Both the position numbers and the translations under genes were made by a program. A stretch of DNA of 64,000 nucleotides from JANMCE01 sp963791625. Its GTDB lineage: Bacteria > Actinomycetota > Acidimicrobiia > Acidimicrobiales > Ilumatobacteraceae. Below, in pieces: positions 35,962 to 44,565 of this stretch. Below the pieces are notes generated by a model. The model saw nothing but the letters and a program-made list of their open reading frames with translations. It was not told where the DNA came from and made no database searches. The first letter of the stretch is position 1, and each line of letters opens with the position of its first letter. The stretch lies in assembly GCA_963791625.1 (NCBI GenBank), contig CAWBTA010000015.1:62001-126000 (forward strand), read 5' to 3'.

Positions 35962-37278
35962 CTACTTCTTCTTCGCCTTGGTCTTCTTGGTCGACTTGTC
36001 GGCAGCGGGCTTGGCGACCGCTGCCTTCTTTGCAACGGGCTTGGCAGCGGCAGCCTTCTTGGCCACGGGCTTGGACGCGGCCGCTGGCTTGGCGGCCGCT
36101 GATTTGCTGGCAGCCGACTTGGTGGCCCACAGCTTCTTGCTGGCAATAGCCGCGCCCTGCGACAGTGCCTTGAACTTCGGCCACACCACGGTCGGGTGCA
36201 CCTCGGGTGCATAGCTTGCACGAGATGAGAATCCGCAGTCGGTGCCTGCGATAACCCGCTCGCGTCCGACGATGGAGGCGTAGTGCATGATGTACTCGGC
36301 AATCAGTTCGGGGTGCTCCACGTAGTTGTTGGCGTGGCCGAGCAGACCCGGAATGAGGATGGCGTCATCGGGCACGCCGACTTCGGCCGCGTGCGTCCAC
36401 TCGTGCATGTGGCGCGGGTTCATCACTTCAAACGAGTACGCCCCGGCCGCGATCTGGAACGTGAACTTGAGCGCATCCCTCAACGGGATATCGGTGAGGC
36501 GCGGGCCGTGGTTGAGGCCGTAGCAGGTGTGATGGCGGATCTTGTCCTTCGGGATGCCCCGCAGCGCGTTGTTCAACGCTTCCACGTGGACCGAGGCTGC
36601 CTTCTTGCGGTCCTTGAGCGATTTGTGCGGATCGGCGAGCATGTCGATCAGCCAGGGGTCGTCGACCTGCAGAATGAAGCCTGCGTCCACAATGCCGAGG
36701 TACTCCTCACGCATGGCTTCGGCCACCGCGTGCAGGTACTCCTCGTGCGTCTTGTAATAGTCGTTGGAACCGAACCCGCTCGGGCCGCTGGAAGGCATGA
36801 AGATGTCAGCCACCTTGCGCTTGCCCTTGGTCGCGGCCTTGAGGTTGGCGATGTCGGTGGCGAGAAGTTCTTGGCCGACGTAGCTGATTGGCCCTTTGCA
36901 CACGATGCGCTTGAGCGGGCTGATGGCCGACGAGTACTTCTTGAAATAGCCCTCGTAGTACTCGGGGAACATGTCGACTTCGGCCTGCCATGTGGGCGCC
37001 AGACGGCTCGGGCCATTGTCGATCTCGAAGCCACCAAGTCGATCCTTCACGTAGCCGAGGAACGACACCTTGCTCATCTCACCGTCAGCAACGATGTCGA
37101 TGCCGTTGTCGAGCTGCTTTTGCACCACGTCGGCAACGGCCTTGGTGATTTCGGCATCGAGCGCCTTCTTGTCGTACGGACGATCGTGCTCACGTTCGCG
37201 CATGATGTCGAGCAGCGAGTGCGGGCGCGCCAGCGACCCAACGTGCGTGGTGAGGATGCGATCGGTGCTTTGCTTCAT
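35962..37278 (-). CDS. MetE-like (cobalamin-independent methionine synthase C-terminal type) protein with Lys/Ala-rich tail
   Basis: A 438-residue protein. Residues 1-375 are a MetE C-terminal-type TIM barrel: THVGSLARPHSLLD, IDIVADGEMSK, and the zinc set HHTCYG (His, Cys), YSFEVMN (Glu) and AGTDCGFSSR (Cys). Such proteins transfer alkyl groups to thiols, including homocysteine and coenzyme-M-type acceptors. Residues 375-438 form a repeated K-P-A/A-A-K tail resembling histone H1 or the HupB tail, ending TKAKKK. No homocysteine-synthase N-terminal half is present. It heads an operon with PEP-utilising, MBL and MFS genes. The acceptor is unknown. Confidence 0.8.
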   Translation of the reverse strand: MKQSTDRILTTHVGSLARPHSLLDIMREREHDRPYDKKALDAEITKAVADVVQKQLDNGIDIVADGEMSKVSFLGYVKDRLGGFEIDNGPSRLAPTWQAEVDMFPEYYEGYFKKYSSAISPLKRIVCKGPISYVGQELLATDIANLKAATKGKRKVADIFMPSSGPSGFGSNDYYKTHEEYLHAVAEAMREEYLGIVDAGFILQVDDPWLIDMLADPHKSLKDRKKAASVHVEALNNALRGIPKDKIRHHTCYGLNHGPRLTDIPLRDALKFTFQIAAGAYSFEVMNPRHMHEWTHAAEVGVPDDAILIPGLLGHANNYVEHPELIAEYIMHYASIVGRERVIAGTDCGFSSRASYAPEVHPTVVWPKFKALSQGAAIASKKLWATKSAASKSAAAKPAAASKPVAKKAAAAKPVAKKAAVAKPAADKSTKKTKAKKK

Positions 37279-37505
37279 GAAGTGTTCCCCTCGTCAGTTG
37301 TCTTTCGTTGGCGACGGGCGCGCAACCATTCCCGGCAGGCCCCTTGTGCCGACCGTCACTGTAGCGGCATCACCGACCCCGCTGTACCTGCACCGTTCCG
37401 CCATCGAGAACAGCGGCGAAGTCTCGTCCCACGACGGTTGAATCTGGGATTACCTTTCTCTCCTGAGGCCAACACTCGGTGGGCCTCGAAACGGGAGGTA
37501 GTGAG

Positions 37506-38513
37506 ATGTCTGAAGTCGATAGTCGAATCGCGCAACTCGAAGCACAACTCCACGCATTGAAGGCCGAGGTCGCGGCCGATCGCAACGACGACCAAACAAC
37601 CCGCAGAGCCATGTTCAAAAAACTCGCCATCGGCGCCGCCGGTGTCGCTGCGGTGGGCCTGGCCACATCCGAGCCCGCGGCCGCAGCAAACGGTGACTTC
37701 ATCGAGCTCGGGCTGGAAGGCCCAACGAATGCGGCGACGTCGCCCACCCGTGCCGATCACACTGGTGTCGCCGCAAACCGTATGGGCTTTGTCTTCCAAG
37801 ACGGAACAACCTATGAGGCTGCTGACGCCTTCTATCCATCGGCTCTCGGTGGTTGGGCGTCGGGCGGCGGTAGCGGTGCGAAGAACGGGATCTACGGGTA
37901 CACCGATTGGGATGATCATGCAGGCTTGGTTGGCTGGGGTGGCGCGACCGGATCGATCGGCGGCCGATTCGAAGGCGAGCGAGCCGACCTGAATCTCGTG
38001 TCCAATGGGGCAGCTGCATCGGTCGTCACCGTCGCCCATAAGGTCGGAGATGTCATACGAACGGATGATGGTGACCTGTGGTACGTCGCTGCTGATGGGA
38101 CACCGGGCACGTTGCGCAAGTTGGCCGGCGTTGCAACGGCCGGACAACTCCATCTGCTCACAACACCGCAGCGTGTGTACGACAGCCGCAGCATCCCGAA
38201 GCTTGCGGCCGGCAGTACGACAACGGTGTTGCTCACGACGGCGACCGACGGAACCACACCAGCCCTACCCGCCGGGGCAAACGGTGCACTGCTCACGATC
38301 ACAGCCGTTGGCCCGACCAACAGCGGCTACCTCACCGCCTACAACAACTCGCTCGGCACCGCGCCCGGCACGAGCACGCTGAACTTCACGGCCCTGCAGG
38401 ACATCGCTACAACCACAGTGGTGTCCGTCGACGCGGCCGGCCGGATCAAGATCACGATCGGTCCAGGCACAAGCGTCTTTGCCCTCGTCGACGTGATTGG
38501 GTACTACCTGTAG
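37506..38513 (+). CDS. Tat-exported surface protein with actinobacterial C-terminal beta domain
   Basis: A 335-residue exported protein. A short coiled-coil N-terminus (SRIAQLEAQLHALKAEVA) precedes a Tat-like signal (TTRRAMFKKLAIGAAGVAAVGLA) ending in AAA. The middle is Gly-rich. The last ~130 residues (RVYDSRS, LLTITAVGPTNSGYLTAYN, STLNFTALQDIATTTVVSV, FALVDVIGYYL) match a beta-rich domain common in actinobacterial surface proteins. The ATG at 37506 follows GGGAGG; an upstream GTG is less likely. Followed by a strong terminator. Function unknown. Confidence 0.75.
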   Translation: MSEVDSRIAQLEAQLHALKAEVAADRNDDQTTRRAMFKKLAIGAAGVAAVGLATSEPAAAANGDFIELGLEGPTNAATSPTRADHTGVAANRMGFVFQDGTTYEAADAFYPSALGGWASGGGSGAKNGIYGYTDWDDHAGLVGWGGATGSIGGRFEGERADLNLVSNGAAASVVTVAHKVGDVIRTDDGDLWYVAADGTPGTLRKLAGVATAGQLHLLTTPQRVYDSRSIPKLAAGSTTTVLLTTATDGTTPALPAGANGALLTITAVGPTNSGYLTAYNNSLGTAPGTSTLNFTALQDIATTTVVSVDAAGRIKITIGPGTSVFALVDVIGYYL

Positions 38514-38517
38514 CGCC

Positions 38518-38558
38518 AACCGATGGTGGGGCCGGCGACGTCGGCCTCACCATCGGTT
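38518..38558. terminator. bidirectional terminator between surface protein and VapC
   Basis: An 11-base perfect stem (AACCGATGGTG and CACCATCGGTT), with a GC-rich inner pair around GCCGGCGACGTCGGC, followed by TTTC on the plus strand. It lies 5 bases after the surface-protein stop and just past the convergent vapC stop. Confidence 0.75.
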
Positions 38559-38561
38559 TCG

Positions 38562-38942
38562 CTACGAACGCGCCGCCACAAGATCGACCCCGTAGTCGTC
38601 GAATTGTCCGTCGGCGGTAACGATGCGAAGTTGTTCAAGCCCGGCTTGAGCCAGCAGCATTCGATCGAAGGGATCGCGATGATGCGGTGGCAACTCTGGC
38701 GCGCGCTCGGCGTGCTCGGCACGAATGGGCAGTGATTCGAACCCCTGCCGGAGGACGAGCGCCGAAAGCCCCTCCGGGAACGACAGCTTGCCGAGCGCGC
38801 GCTTGATGCCGAGTTCCCACGGAGTCACGGCCGATACGAAGACCTCGTCGGCGTCAACGATGGCGGCACGAGCCTGAGTCCCAAGCTGCGGATCGTCGTT
38901 CAACCACCAGAGCACGACATGACTATCGAGCAGCAACCTCAT
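38562..38942 (-). CDS. vapC: PIN-domain toxin (VapC type)
   Basis: A 126-residue PIN ribonuclease. Acidic residues expected for Mg2+ binding lie in LLLDSHVVLWWL (D6), TPWELGIKRAL, HRDPFDRMLLAQA and IVTADGQFDDYGV. The start overlaps the antitoxin stop by four bases. VapC toxins of this HHRDPFDRML subgroup are common with Phd/YefM antitoxins and cleave RNA. The target is unknown. Confidence 0.9.
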   Translation of the reverse strand: MRLLLDSHVVLWWLNDDPQLGTQARAAIVDADEVFVSAVTPWELGIKRALGKLSFPEGLSALVLRQGFESLPIRAEHAERAPELPPHHRDPFDRMLLAQAGLEQLRIVTADGQFDDYGVDLVAARS

Positions 38943-39190
38943 GCGTCGTCGCCGGACGCGTCGAACAGCGCATCGACATCGGGATCACTTCCGACAAGAT
39001 CGTCGCCGTAGCTCACCTGCCCCTTCCACGCGCCGGCCACACGCTTCGGGCTGGGTGGCGGCCAGGTAATGAGTTTGGCCACGGTCACACCATTTCGGGC
39101 CAAGATGACCTCTTCGCCCTGCTCAGCGGCCCGGATCAACTCCGACAACCGACTCTTCGCCTCATGAATGTTCACAACCCTTGTCGACAT
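38939..39190 (-). CDS. Phd/YefM-type antitoxin
   Basis: An 83-residue antitoxin. VNIHEAKSRLSELIRAAEQGEEVILARNG is the Phd/YefM DNA-binding fold; the acidic C-terminus (SDPDVDALFDASGDD) should bind the PIN toxin. No ribosome-binding site precedes the ATG at 39190, and the operator-like repeat begins two bases upstream, which favours a leaderless mRNA. Confidence 0.88.
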   Translation of the reverse strand: MSTRVVNIHEAKSRLSELIRAAEQGEEVILARNGVTVAKLITWPPPSPKRVAGAWKGQVSYGDDLVGSDPDVDALFDASGDDA

Positions 39191-39192
39191 AG

Positions 39193-39211
39193 GCTAAGTC
39201 TAGCTAAGACT
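39193..39211. promoter_or_regulatory. putative operator/promoter of the VapC-Phd module
   Basis: Direct repeats GCTAAG at 39193 and 39203, one helical turn apart, overlap an inverted repeat AGTCT/AGACT (39197-39211). On the minus strand TAGACT lies 7 bases before the ATG, at the distance of a -10 box for a leaderless transcript, so the antitoxin would bind across the promoter. Confidence 0.5.
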
Positions 39212-39251
39212 GAGGACAACGGAAGGAGCAATTGACCATAGTGTGGCTTCC

Positions 39252-40052
39252 ATGACCGATGCATCGGGTGCTGTTGATCGATTTAGTGGCTTCGCCGACT
39301 TGTACGACTCGGTCCGGCCCACCCCGCCAGACGCCATCGGCGCTCTGCTCTGTCGCTATGCGAACGAGCCGTCGCCTCGCGTCATCGATCTCGGGAGCGG
39401 GACAGGGTTGTCGAGCCGGTGGGCCGCAACCTGGGCCGGCTCGGTCATCGGCGTTGAACCCAACGACGACATGCGCTCGGTAGCAATGGCACGGCCGGTT
39501 GGGTCCGTGACGTATCAATCGGGCTTCTCGTTCGCAACCGGCCTACCCGATGCCTCGGCCGATGTCGTGATCGCAGTGCAGGCGATGCACTGGATGGAAC
39601 CGGTCTCCACACTGGCCGAGATCGCTCGCATCCTTCGACCGGGCGGAGTGTTCGCCAGCTTTGACGCCGACTGGCCGCCCGTAGCTGGTTTAGCACGAGC
39701 CGAGTCGGCGTGGTCATCCCTCGACGATCTCGTGCGCACCAACGGGCGCGACACGCAGGACTCGGCAAAGGCCTGGCCTCGAGCCGAACACCTCGCCAAC
39801 ATGATCGCGAGCAACCATTTCGCATGGTGCCGCGAGCTGTTCTTCCACCAGACCGAAGCTGGCGGAGCCGACCGCTTCATCGCTCTGCTGCAAAGCCAGG
39901 GCGGCTTCCAGTCACTCTTGAAGCAGGGCCGCACCCCCGCCGAGATCGGGTCCGACATCTTCGAACGCGAAGTCCGCGCCGCGCACGCCGAATCCACCAT
40001 GGACCACGGCATCACCTTTTCGTGGAGAGCCCGTCTGGGCGTAAGGCCATAG
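39252..40052 (+). CDS. class I SAM-dependent methyltransferase
   Basis: A 266-residue methyltransferase. SAM motif I is VIDLGSGTGLSS, motif II IGVEPNDDM, and later VIAVQAMHWM and ILRPGGVFASFD are as in UbiE/Methyltransf_11-type enzymes; FADLYDSVRPTPP is a frequent start. ATG at 39252 is chosen; a GTG 9 bases upstream is an alternative. It is divergent from the VapC module and followed by a YjbR-like gene. The substrate is unknown. Confidence 0.85.
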   Translation: MTDASGAVDRFSGFADLYDSVRPTPPDAIGALLCRYANEPSPRVIDLGSGTGLSSRWAATWAGSVIGVEPNDDMRSVAMARPVGSVTYQSGFSFATGLPDASADVVIAVQAMHWMEPVSTLAEIARILRPGGVFASFDADWPPVAGLARAESAWSSLDDLVRTNGRDTQDSAKAWPRAEHLANMIASNHFAWCRELFFHQTEAGGADRFIALLQSQGGFQSLLKQGRTPAEIGSDIFEREVRAAHAESTMDHGITFSWRARLGVRP

Positions 40053-40061
40053 TATTGGTTC

Positions 40062-40421
40062 GTGGTTACGTTGCAGGATGTTCGTGAGCTGGCGCTCAGT
40101 CTTGATCGAGTGACGGAGGCAATCGTTGCTAAGCGGGTGAAGTTCCGCGTCGCTCGCACCGTTTGGCTGGCGTTCTCACGCGATGAGACCACCATGGGAT
40201 TCGCCTTCCCGAAGCACGAACGGGACGCACTCATCGCCAGCGAACCGGACAAGTTTCTGCTGCCGGAGCCGGCCGATCTCCGCTACAACTGGGCTGTGGT
40301 GCGCCTCGCAGCCATCGACCACCAGGAGATGACCGAAATCGTCTTCGAAGCCTGGCGATTCGTCGTCCCCAGATTCATCGTCACTCGCTACAACGCCCGC
40401 AACAAGGTAGGCCACCTCTAA
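40062..40421 (+). CDS. MmcQ/YjbR-family protein
   Basis: A 119-residue protein of the MmcQ/YjbR fold (double-wing CyaY-like), possibly DNA-binding; molecular role uncertain. The start VTLQDVRELALSLDRVTEA and the text TVWLAFSRDETTMGFAF, LRYNWAVVRLAAID and EAWRFVVPRFI fit the family. GTG start at 40062, 9 bases after the methyltransferase stop, so probably cotranscribed. Confidence 0.78.
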   Translation: MVTLQDVRELALSLDRVTEAIVAKRVKFRVARTVWLAFSRDETTMGFAFPKHERDALIASEPDKFLLPEPADLRYNWAVVRLAAIDHQEMTEIVFEAWRFVVPRFIVTRYNARNKVGHL

Positions 40422-40507
40422 GACTCCGTTCGACAGGCGTTGTCTCTGCACGGAATCTTCACAACACATGCGGGACATCTCGACAGCTCGTTCTTTACTG
40501 TGGAGGC

Positions 40508-41170
40508 ATGGCGGTTCACATACTGGTGGTGGAGGATGATGGGACTATCGCCGGCGCCATTGCTGATCGCCTGCGCAGCGAAGGGTTCGACGTCACCATC
40601 GCCACCGACGGGCTGGTCGCGCTCGATCTCGTCGATCAACTGAAGCCAAGCGTCGTCGTGCTCGACGTTATGCTGCCGAGCCTCGACGGCGTAGAAGTCT
40701 GTCGGCGGATTCACACCAAAGTTCCCGTCGTGATGTTGACGGCGCGTGACGACGAGACCGACATGCTCGTCGGGCTGGCCGTTGGGGCCGACGACTACAT
40801 CACCAAACCATTCAGCATGCGCGAGTTGGTCGCCCGCATCCGCGTCGTCCTGCGACGAGTCGAACGCTCGACCACGCCGACGGCGATCATGTTCGGCTCT
40901 GTTCGAATAGATGAGGCCCCACGTCGAGTGTTTCGCGACAGCGACGAAGTCACGCTGACGCCGACCGAGTTCGACATCCTGCTCTGTCTCTGCTCGCACC
41001 AGGGCGCCGTTCGCACGCGCGACCAACTTCTACAGGATGTTTGGGGCTACAGGGACGGATCGGGTGCGCGAACGGTCGATAGTCACGTCCGAGCGCTGCG
41101 CCGCAAGCTCGGCGAGGATGTCATCCGCACGGTTCACGGTGTCGGGTACGCGGCGGGAGAACCATCATGA
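40508..41170 (+). CDS. OmpR/PhoB-family response regulator
   Basis: A 220-residue two-domain regulator. The receiver has the acidic pocket VVEDD, phospho-acceptor D53 in VVVLDVMLPSLDG, a threonine in VVMLTARDD and lysine in ITKPFSMREL. The C-terminal winged helix shows LTPTEFDILLCL, VRTRDQLLQDVWGY and VDSHVRALRRKLG. The ATG follows GTGGAGG. The sensor kinase gene overlaps its stop (ATGA), so the pair is coupled. Signal unknown. Confidence 0.93.
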   Translation: MAVHILVVEDDGTIAGAIADRLRSEGFDVTIATDGLVALDLVDQLKPSVVVLDVMLPSLDGVEVCRRIHTKVPVVMLTARDDETDMLVGLAVGADDYITKPFSMRELVARIRVVLRRVERSTTPTAIMFGSVRIDEAPRRVFRDSDEVTLTPTEFDILLCLCSHQGAVRTRDQLLQDVWGYRDGSGARTVDSHVRALRRKLGEDVIRTVHGVGYAAGEPS

Positions 41171-42138
41171 ATCCGCTGAGGCTCACTCGCTCGATCAAGG
41201 TGAAGTTTTCCATCGTGATCCTCGCGGCGATCGGGACCGCAGTGGTAACCAGCCAGGTCGGCTACTACGCGGGTTGGCCCCTATGGGTGCGGCCGACAGT
41301 CGCTGCCGCCGTGTCGCTGATCGCGGTGCCCTTCTTGGCGAAGGGTATGACGAAGCCGCTGCGAGACATGTCCAAGGCGGCTCGCCACATGTCCACCGGC
41401 GACTATACGCAAAGGGTCGAAACCTCATCTGTGGATGAGGTTGGTCAGCTCGCAGCTGCCTTCAACTCGATGGCCGAAGCCGTGGCCGATGCCGACCGTC
41501 AACAGCGCGATCTCATCGGCAACGTCTCCCACGAACTGCGCACGCCCATCGCCGGCCTACGCGCCACGCTCGAGAACATCGTCGACGGCGTGACGGAGCC
41601 GACGCCTGAGGTTCTTTCGACAATGGCGGGCCGCGTGAACCGCCTCGAACGATTGGTGTCTGACCTGCTCGACCTCTCGCGACTTGAGGCCGGTATGGCT
41701 CCTCTCAGCACCTCGGTCGTCAACCTCCGCGAGATCGTTGACGGTGCTGTCGAGGAATGCACGGCCGTTGATCCAGCGGCCTGCATCACAATCGCAGTAT
41801 CGGACGAGACCTTGCTCACTGCCGATCCCGAGCGTCTACATCAAGTCGTGTCGAACCTGCTTGCGAACGCAATCGCGCACGGTGGCGGGCTTATCGATAT
41901 CACCGCCGTCGCGACTGCGGGAAACGTCACGCTCATCGTCGCCGACCAGGGCCGTGGCCTCGACGGTGACACCGACCGATTGTTCGAACGGTTCTACCGA
42001 GCCGACAACTCGATTACCGGTACCGGACTCGGCCTCGCCATCGTGCGGTGGATCGTTGACCTCCACGGCGGCACCGTCAGTGCCGAACCGAACCAGCCGA
42101 CCGGCGCCCGTTTCATCGTCACCCTGCCCGCAACCTGA
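41167..42138 (+). CDS. sensor histidine kinase
   Basis: A 323-residue membrane kinase for the preceding regulator. Two membrane helices lie in the first ~60 residues with almost no loop between them, so signal detection may be within the membrane. A HAMP domain follows (KPLRDMSKAARHMSTGDY). The H-box is GNVSHELRTPIAGL; the ATPase domain has LLANAIAHGGG, VADQGRGLD and GTGLGLAIVRW. It is followed after 24 bases by a DUF4173 membrane protein, which may belong to the same response. Confidence 0.92.
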   Translation: MNPLRLTRSIKVKFSIVILAAIGTAVVTSQVGYYAGWPLWVRPTVAAAVSLIAVPFLAKGMTKPLRDMSKAARHMSTGDYTQRVETSSVDEVGQLAAAFNSMAEAVADADRQQRDLIGNVSHELRTPIAGLRATLENIVDGVTEPTPEVLSTMAGRVNRLERLVSDLLDLSRLEAGMAPLSTSVVNLREIVDGAVEECTAVDPAACITIAVSDETLLTADPERLHQVVSNLLANAIAHGGGLIDITAVATAGNVTLIVADQGRGLDGDTDRLFERFYRADNSITGTGLGLAIVRWIVDLHGGTVSAEPNQPTGARFIVTLPAT

Positions 42139-42162
42139 CCGACTACGTCGAGGAGTACCACC

Positions 42163-43629
42163 ATGACCTTTCCACCACCTGCCTTCGTCGCGCCCGCACC
42201 ACCCCCGGTCCACGTTCCCAAGAAGACCAGGGTGATCCCCGACTGGTCGCAGCGTGATGCCCGGAGTGCAATCGTCGGCATGTTTGCGGTCGGGCTGTCG
42301 GTTGATCTCGCGGCCCACAGTCACCTGATCGGCACAGCGGGCGCTCTAGCGGTCGCCATGGTATGCCTCGCGCTTTTGCGGTCCGGTCGTCTCTCGGCGA
42401 GGGGGCGGGCCGCCTTGCTGCTCGCGGCCGGGTTGTCGCCGTGGTTGCTCATCAGGACGAGCCCCTGGTTGATCACACTGAACACGCTGGCCATGACTGG
42501 GCTCTTGCTCCTCGCGGTCACCCGCTCACGTCGGCTGACCTCTTTGTTCAACGGTCTGGGAGCAACCCCGGGCACCACCAGCAGCATCGCTCGATCCGCG
42601 GTGCCCGAAGCCAGCCGAAGCAAGGGCAAGGCCTACGGCCGAGCGTTGTTGGTGGCTGTTCCCCTCGGCGGCGCAGTGCTGCTCTTGCTGGCATCGGGCG
42701 ACCGGTTCTTTGCGTCGTGGCTGGGGTTGAGTGCCGTGGTCGAACGCATCGCCGATGCCATCTGGATAGCCGTGATCGGCATGGCCTGGCTGGTCTTCGT
42801 GGCGACATCACAGACAGTCGAACCGAAGTCTGTCGTCAGGGCGTCGAAGCACCGTAGCGCGCAGGTCGAGGCGAAGGTGACCCTCACGACAGTCTCGGTA
42901 GTGCTCGTCGGTTACGTCGCGTCGCTCGTCGTTGCCGCGTTCGCCGGCCGAGCGTACGTCGAACGCCGGGCGGGTCTGACCTACGCGAACTACGCGCGCA
43001 GCGGCTTCTTTCAACTGGTCGCCGTGGTGATGGTCATCGTCGCGACCCTGCTGTACTTCCGTCCGGCCATCACCAACTGCGCAGGACGCCTGCGCCTGCT
43101 CACTCTTGTCACCGCCACCGGTACGATCGCTATGGCCGCGGTAGCCGCGGTAAGGCTGCAGACCTACCGTTCCATTTTCGGACTCACCATGCTGCGGTTT
43201 GGTACCACGGTCTTTGCCATGTGGCTCGGAGTCGTCGTGTTCCTGGTGGCCGTCGCTCTCACCCAACGGCGCTTCTATCGCCACCTCGGCGTGGCCGTGC
43301 TGCTGAGCGCGTACGCGGCGGTTACGTACGGGAATTTGGCCAATCCCGAGGCGATGATCGCCCGGGAGAACATCGCTCGAATCGACTGGGCGAGAGGCGC
43401 GACCAGGTCTGCGACGGGCGCCGAGTTTGATGTCAACTACCTCTCCGGCCTCTCTGACGATGCGGTACCGGCGCTCGTCATCGGCCTCGAAACGTTGCCG
43501 CCCGAGCAAGCAGCCGCACTCACCGATCGGCTATGTAACGTGCCACACCAACTCGACGGAGGTTGGTCGTGGAACCGGAGTCGGGCCGACGCCTACGACG
43601 CTCGCCGGGTACTCTGCCATTGGCAATGA
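42163..43629 (+). CDS. DUF4173 (DUF4153-like) multi-pass membrane protein
   Basis: A 488-residue integral membrane protein. A proline-rich N-terminus (TFPPPAFVAPAPPPVHV) is followed by about eleven hydrophobic segments; the family feature is the conserved FQLVAVVMVIVATLLYFRP region and the C-terminal YGNLANPEAMIARENIAR, LDVNYLSGL-like segment (EFDVNYLSGLSDDAV). Function of DUF4173 is unknown; members often lie beside two-component systems, as here. It starts 24 bases after the kinase, with GAGGAG before the ATG. Confidence 0.8.
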   Translation: MTFPPPAFVAPAPPPVHVPKKTRVIPDWSQRDARSAIVGMFAVGLSVDLAAHSHLIGTAGALAVAMVCLALLRSGRLSARGRAALLLAAGLSPWLLIRTSPWLITLNTLAMTGLLLLAVTRSRRLTSLFNGLGATPGTTSSIARSAVPEASRSKGKAYGRALLVAVPLGGAVLLLLASGDRFFASWLGLSAVVERIADAIWIAVIGMAWLVFVATSQTVEPKSVVRASKHRSAQVEAKVTLTTVSVVLVGYVASLVVAAFAGRAYVERRAGLTYANYARSGFFQLVAVVMVIVATLLYFRPAITNCAGRLRLLTLVTATGTIAMAAVAAVRLQTYRSIFGLTMLRFGTTVFAMWLGVVVFLVAVALTQRRFYRHLGVAVLLSAYAAVTYGNLANPEAMIARENIARIDWARGATRSATGAEFDVNYLSGLSDDAVPALVIGLETLPPEQAAALTDRLCNVPHQLDGGWSWNRSRADAYDARRVLCHWQ

Positions 43630-43662
43630 TGTCGATCGTGTCGCATTCGATAACGTTCGGTT

Positions 43663-44544
43663 GTGGATCTTCGCCGACTGAGCTATTTCGTGGCCGTCGC
43701 CGAGGAGCAGCATTTCGGACGCGCGGCAGCACGGCTGCACATGTCGGCTCCCCCACTGTCGCAGCGCATCCAGGAGCTCGAGGCTGAACTCGGCCTCCCG
43801 CTGTTCGAACGGACCAGCCGAAAGGTGTCGCTCACGCCCGCGGGCGAGCGACTTCTGCCCGAGGCAAGAGCCGTGCTGCAGGCGGTCGAGAGGTTCCGGC
43901 TTTCGGCCAGCGAACTGGTCGATGACGACTCGCTGCCGTTCGCCTATTGCAACGGCAGCGAGTACGCCGCCCTCCAGATCGCCAAGAGATTTCACCAGGC
44001 CCATCCGGCCATCGCAGTGAGGCCCGCGGCTTTCACCTCGCTGCGCACCTATGAGGCCATTCGCTCGGGACGCATCCGCGTCGGCATTGTGCACTCCCCC
44101 GTGCCTGTCACGCTGAGCTCACGTCCCCTCGCACGAGTTCCGTTCAGCCACGTCGCGGTCCCCGAAGGCCACCGACTGGCCACGCAAGAAGTTGTAGCTG
44201 CAACCGATTTGGAAGGTGAGCCGGCGCTCTTGGTGGAGCGGGCAGAGGCACCGACCTACCACGACGAAACGCTCGCGTACTGCAACAGCCTCGGTGTTCG
44301 CCCCGCGTGGGTGCTGCACGTTGCCACCCAGGTGGAACGTATGCTCGACATGGTGTCGGTGGGCACCGGGATCGGTTGGTTGAATGCGTGGCAGGCCGAA
44401 CACGTCTCACACGACGGCGTCGTCGTACGTCCTCTCTCACCCGTCACCCGGTTCGATGATCTCCATATCGCCTGGCGTAAAGACGATGCGTCTCCAGCCG
44501 TGGCGGACTTCGTGCGGCTGGCGGTGGCGTTCTGCCAGGCGTGA
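43663..44544 (+). CDS. LysR-family transcriptional regulator
   Basis: A 293-residue LTTR. The N-terminal winged helix is LRRLSYFVAVAEEQHFGRAAARLHMSAPPLSQRIQELE, and LFERTSRKVSLTPAG follows. A periplasmic-binding-like effector domain fills the rest. The GTG start at 43663 begins the family region. It is followed by an LLM flavin oxidoreductase gene 21 bases downstream, its most likely target. The effector is unknown. Confidence 0.9.
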   Translation: MDLRRLSYFVAVAEEQHFGRAAARLHMSAPPLSQRIQELEAELGLPLFERTSRKVSLTPAGERLLPEARAVLQAVERFRLSASELVDDDSLPFAYCNGSEYAALQIAKRFHQAHPAIAVRPAAFTSLRTYEAIRSGRIRVGIVHSPVPVTLSSRPLARVPFSHVAVPEGHRLATQEVVAATDLEGEPALLVERAEAPTYHDETLAYCNSLGVRPAWVLHVATQVERMLDMVSVGTGIGWLNAWQAEHVSHDGVVVRPLSPVTRFDDLHIAWRKDDASPAVADFVRLAVAFCQA

Positions 44545-44565
44545 TTCGCCAAGCTCGCTGATACC

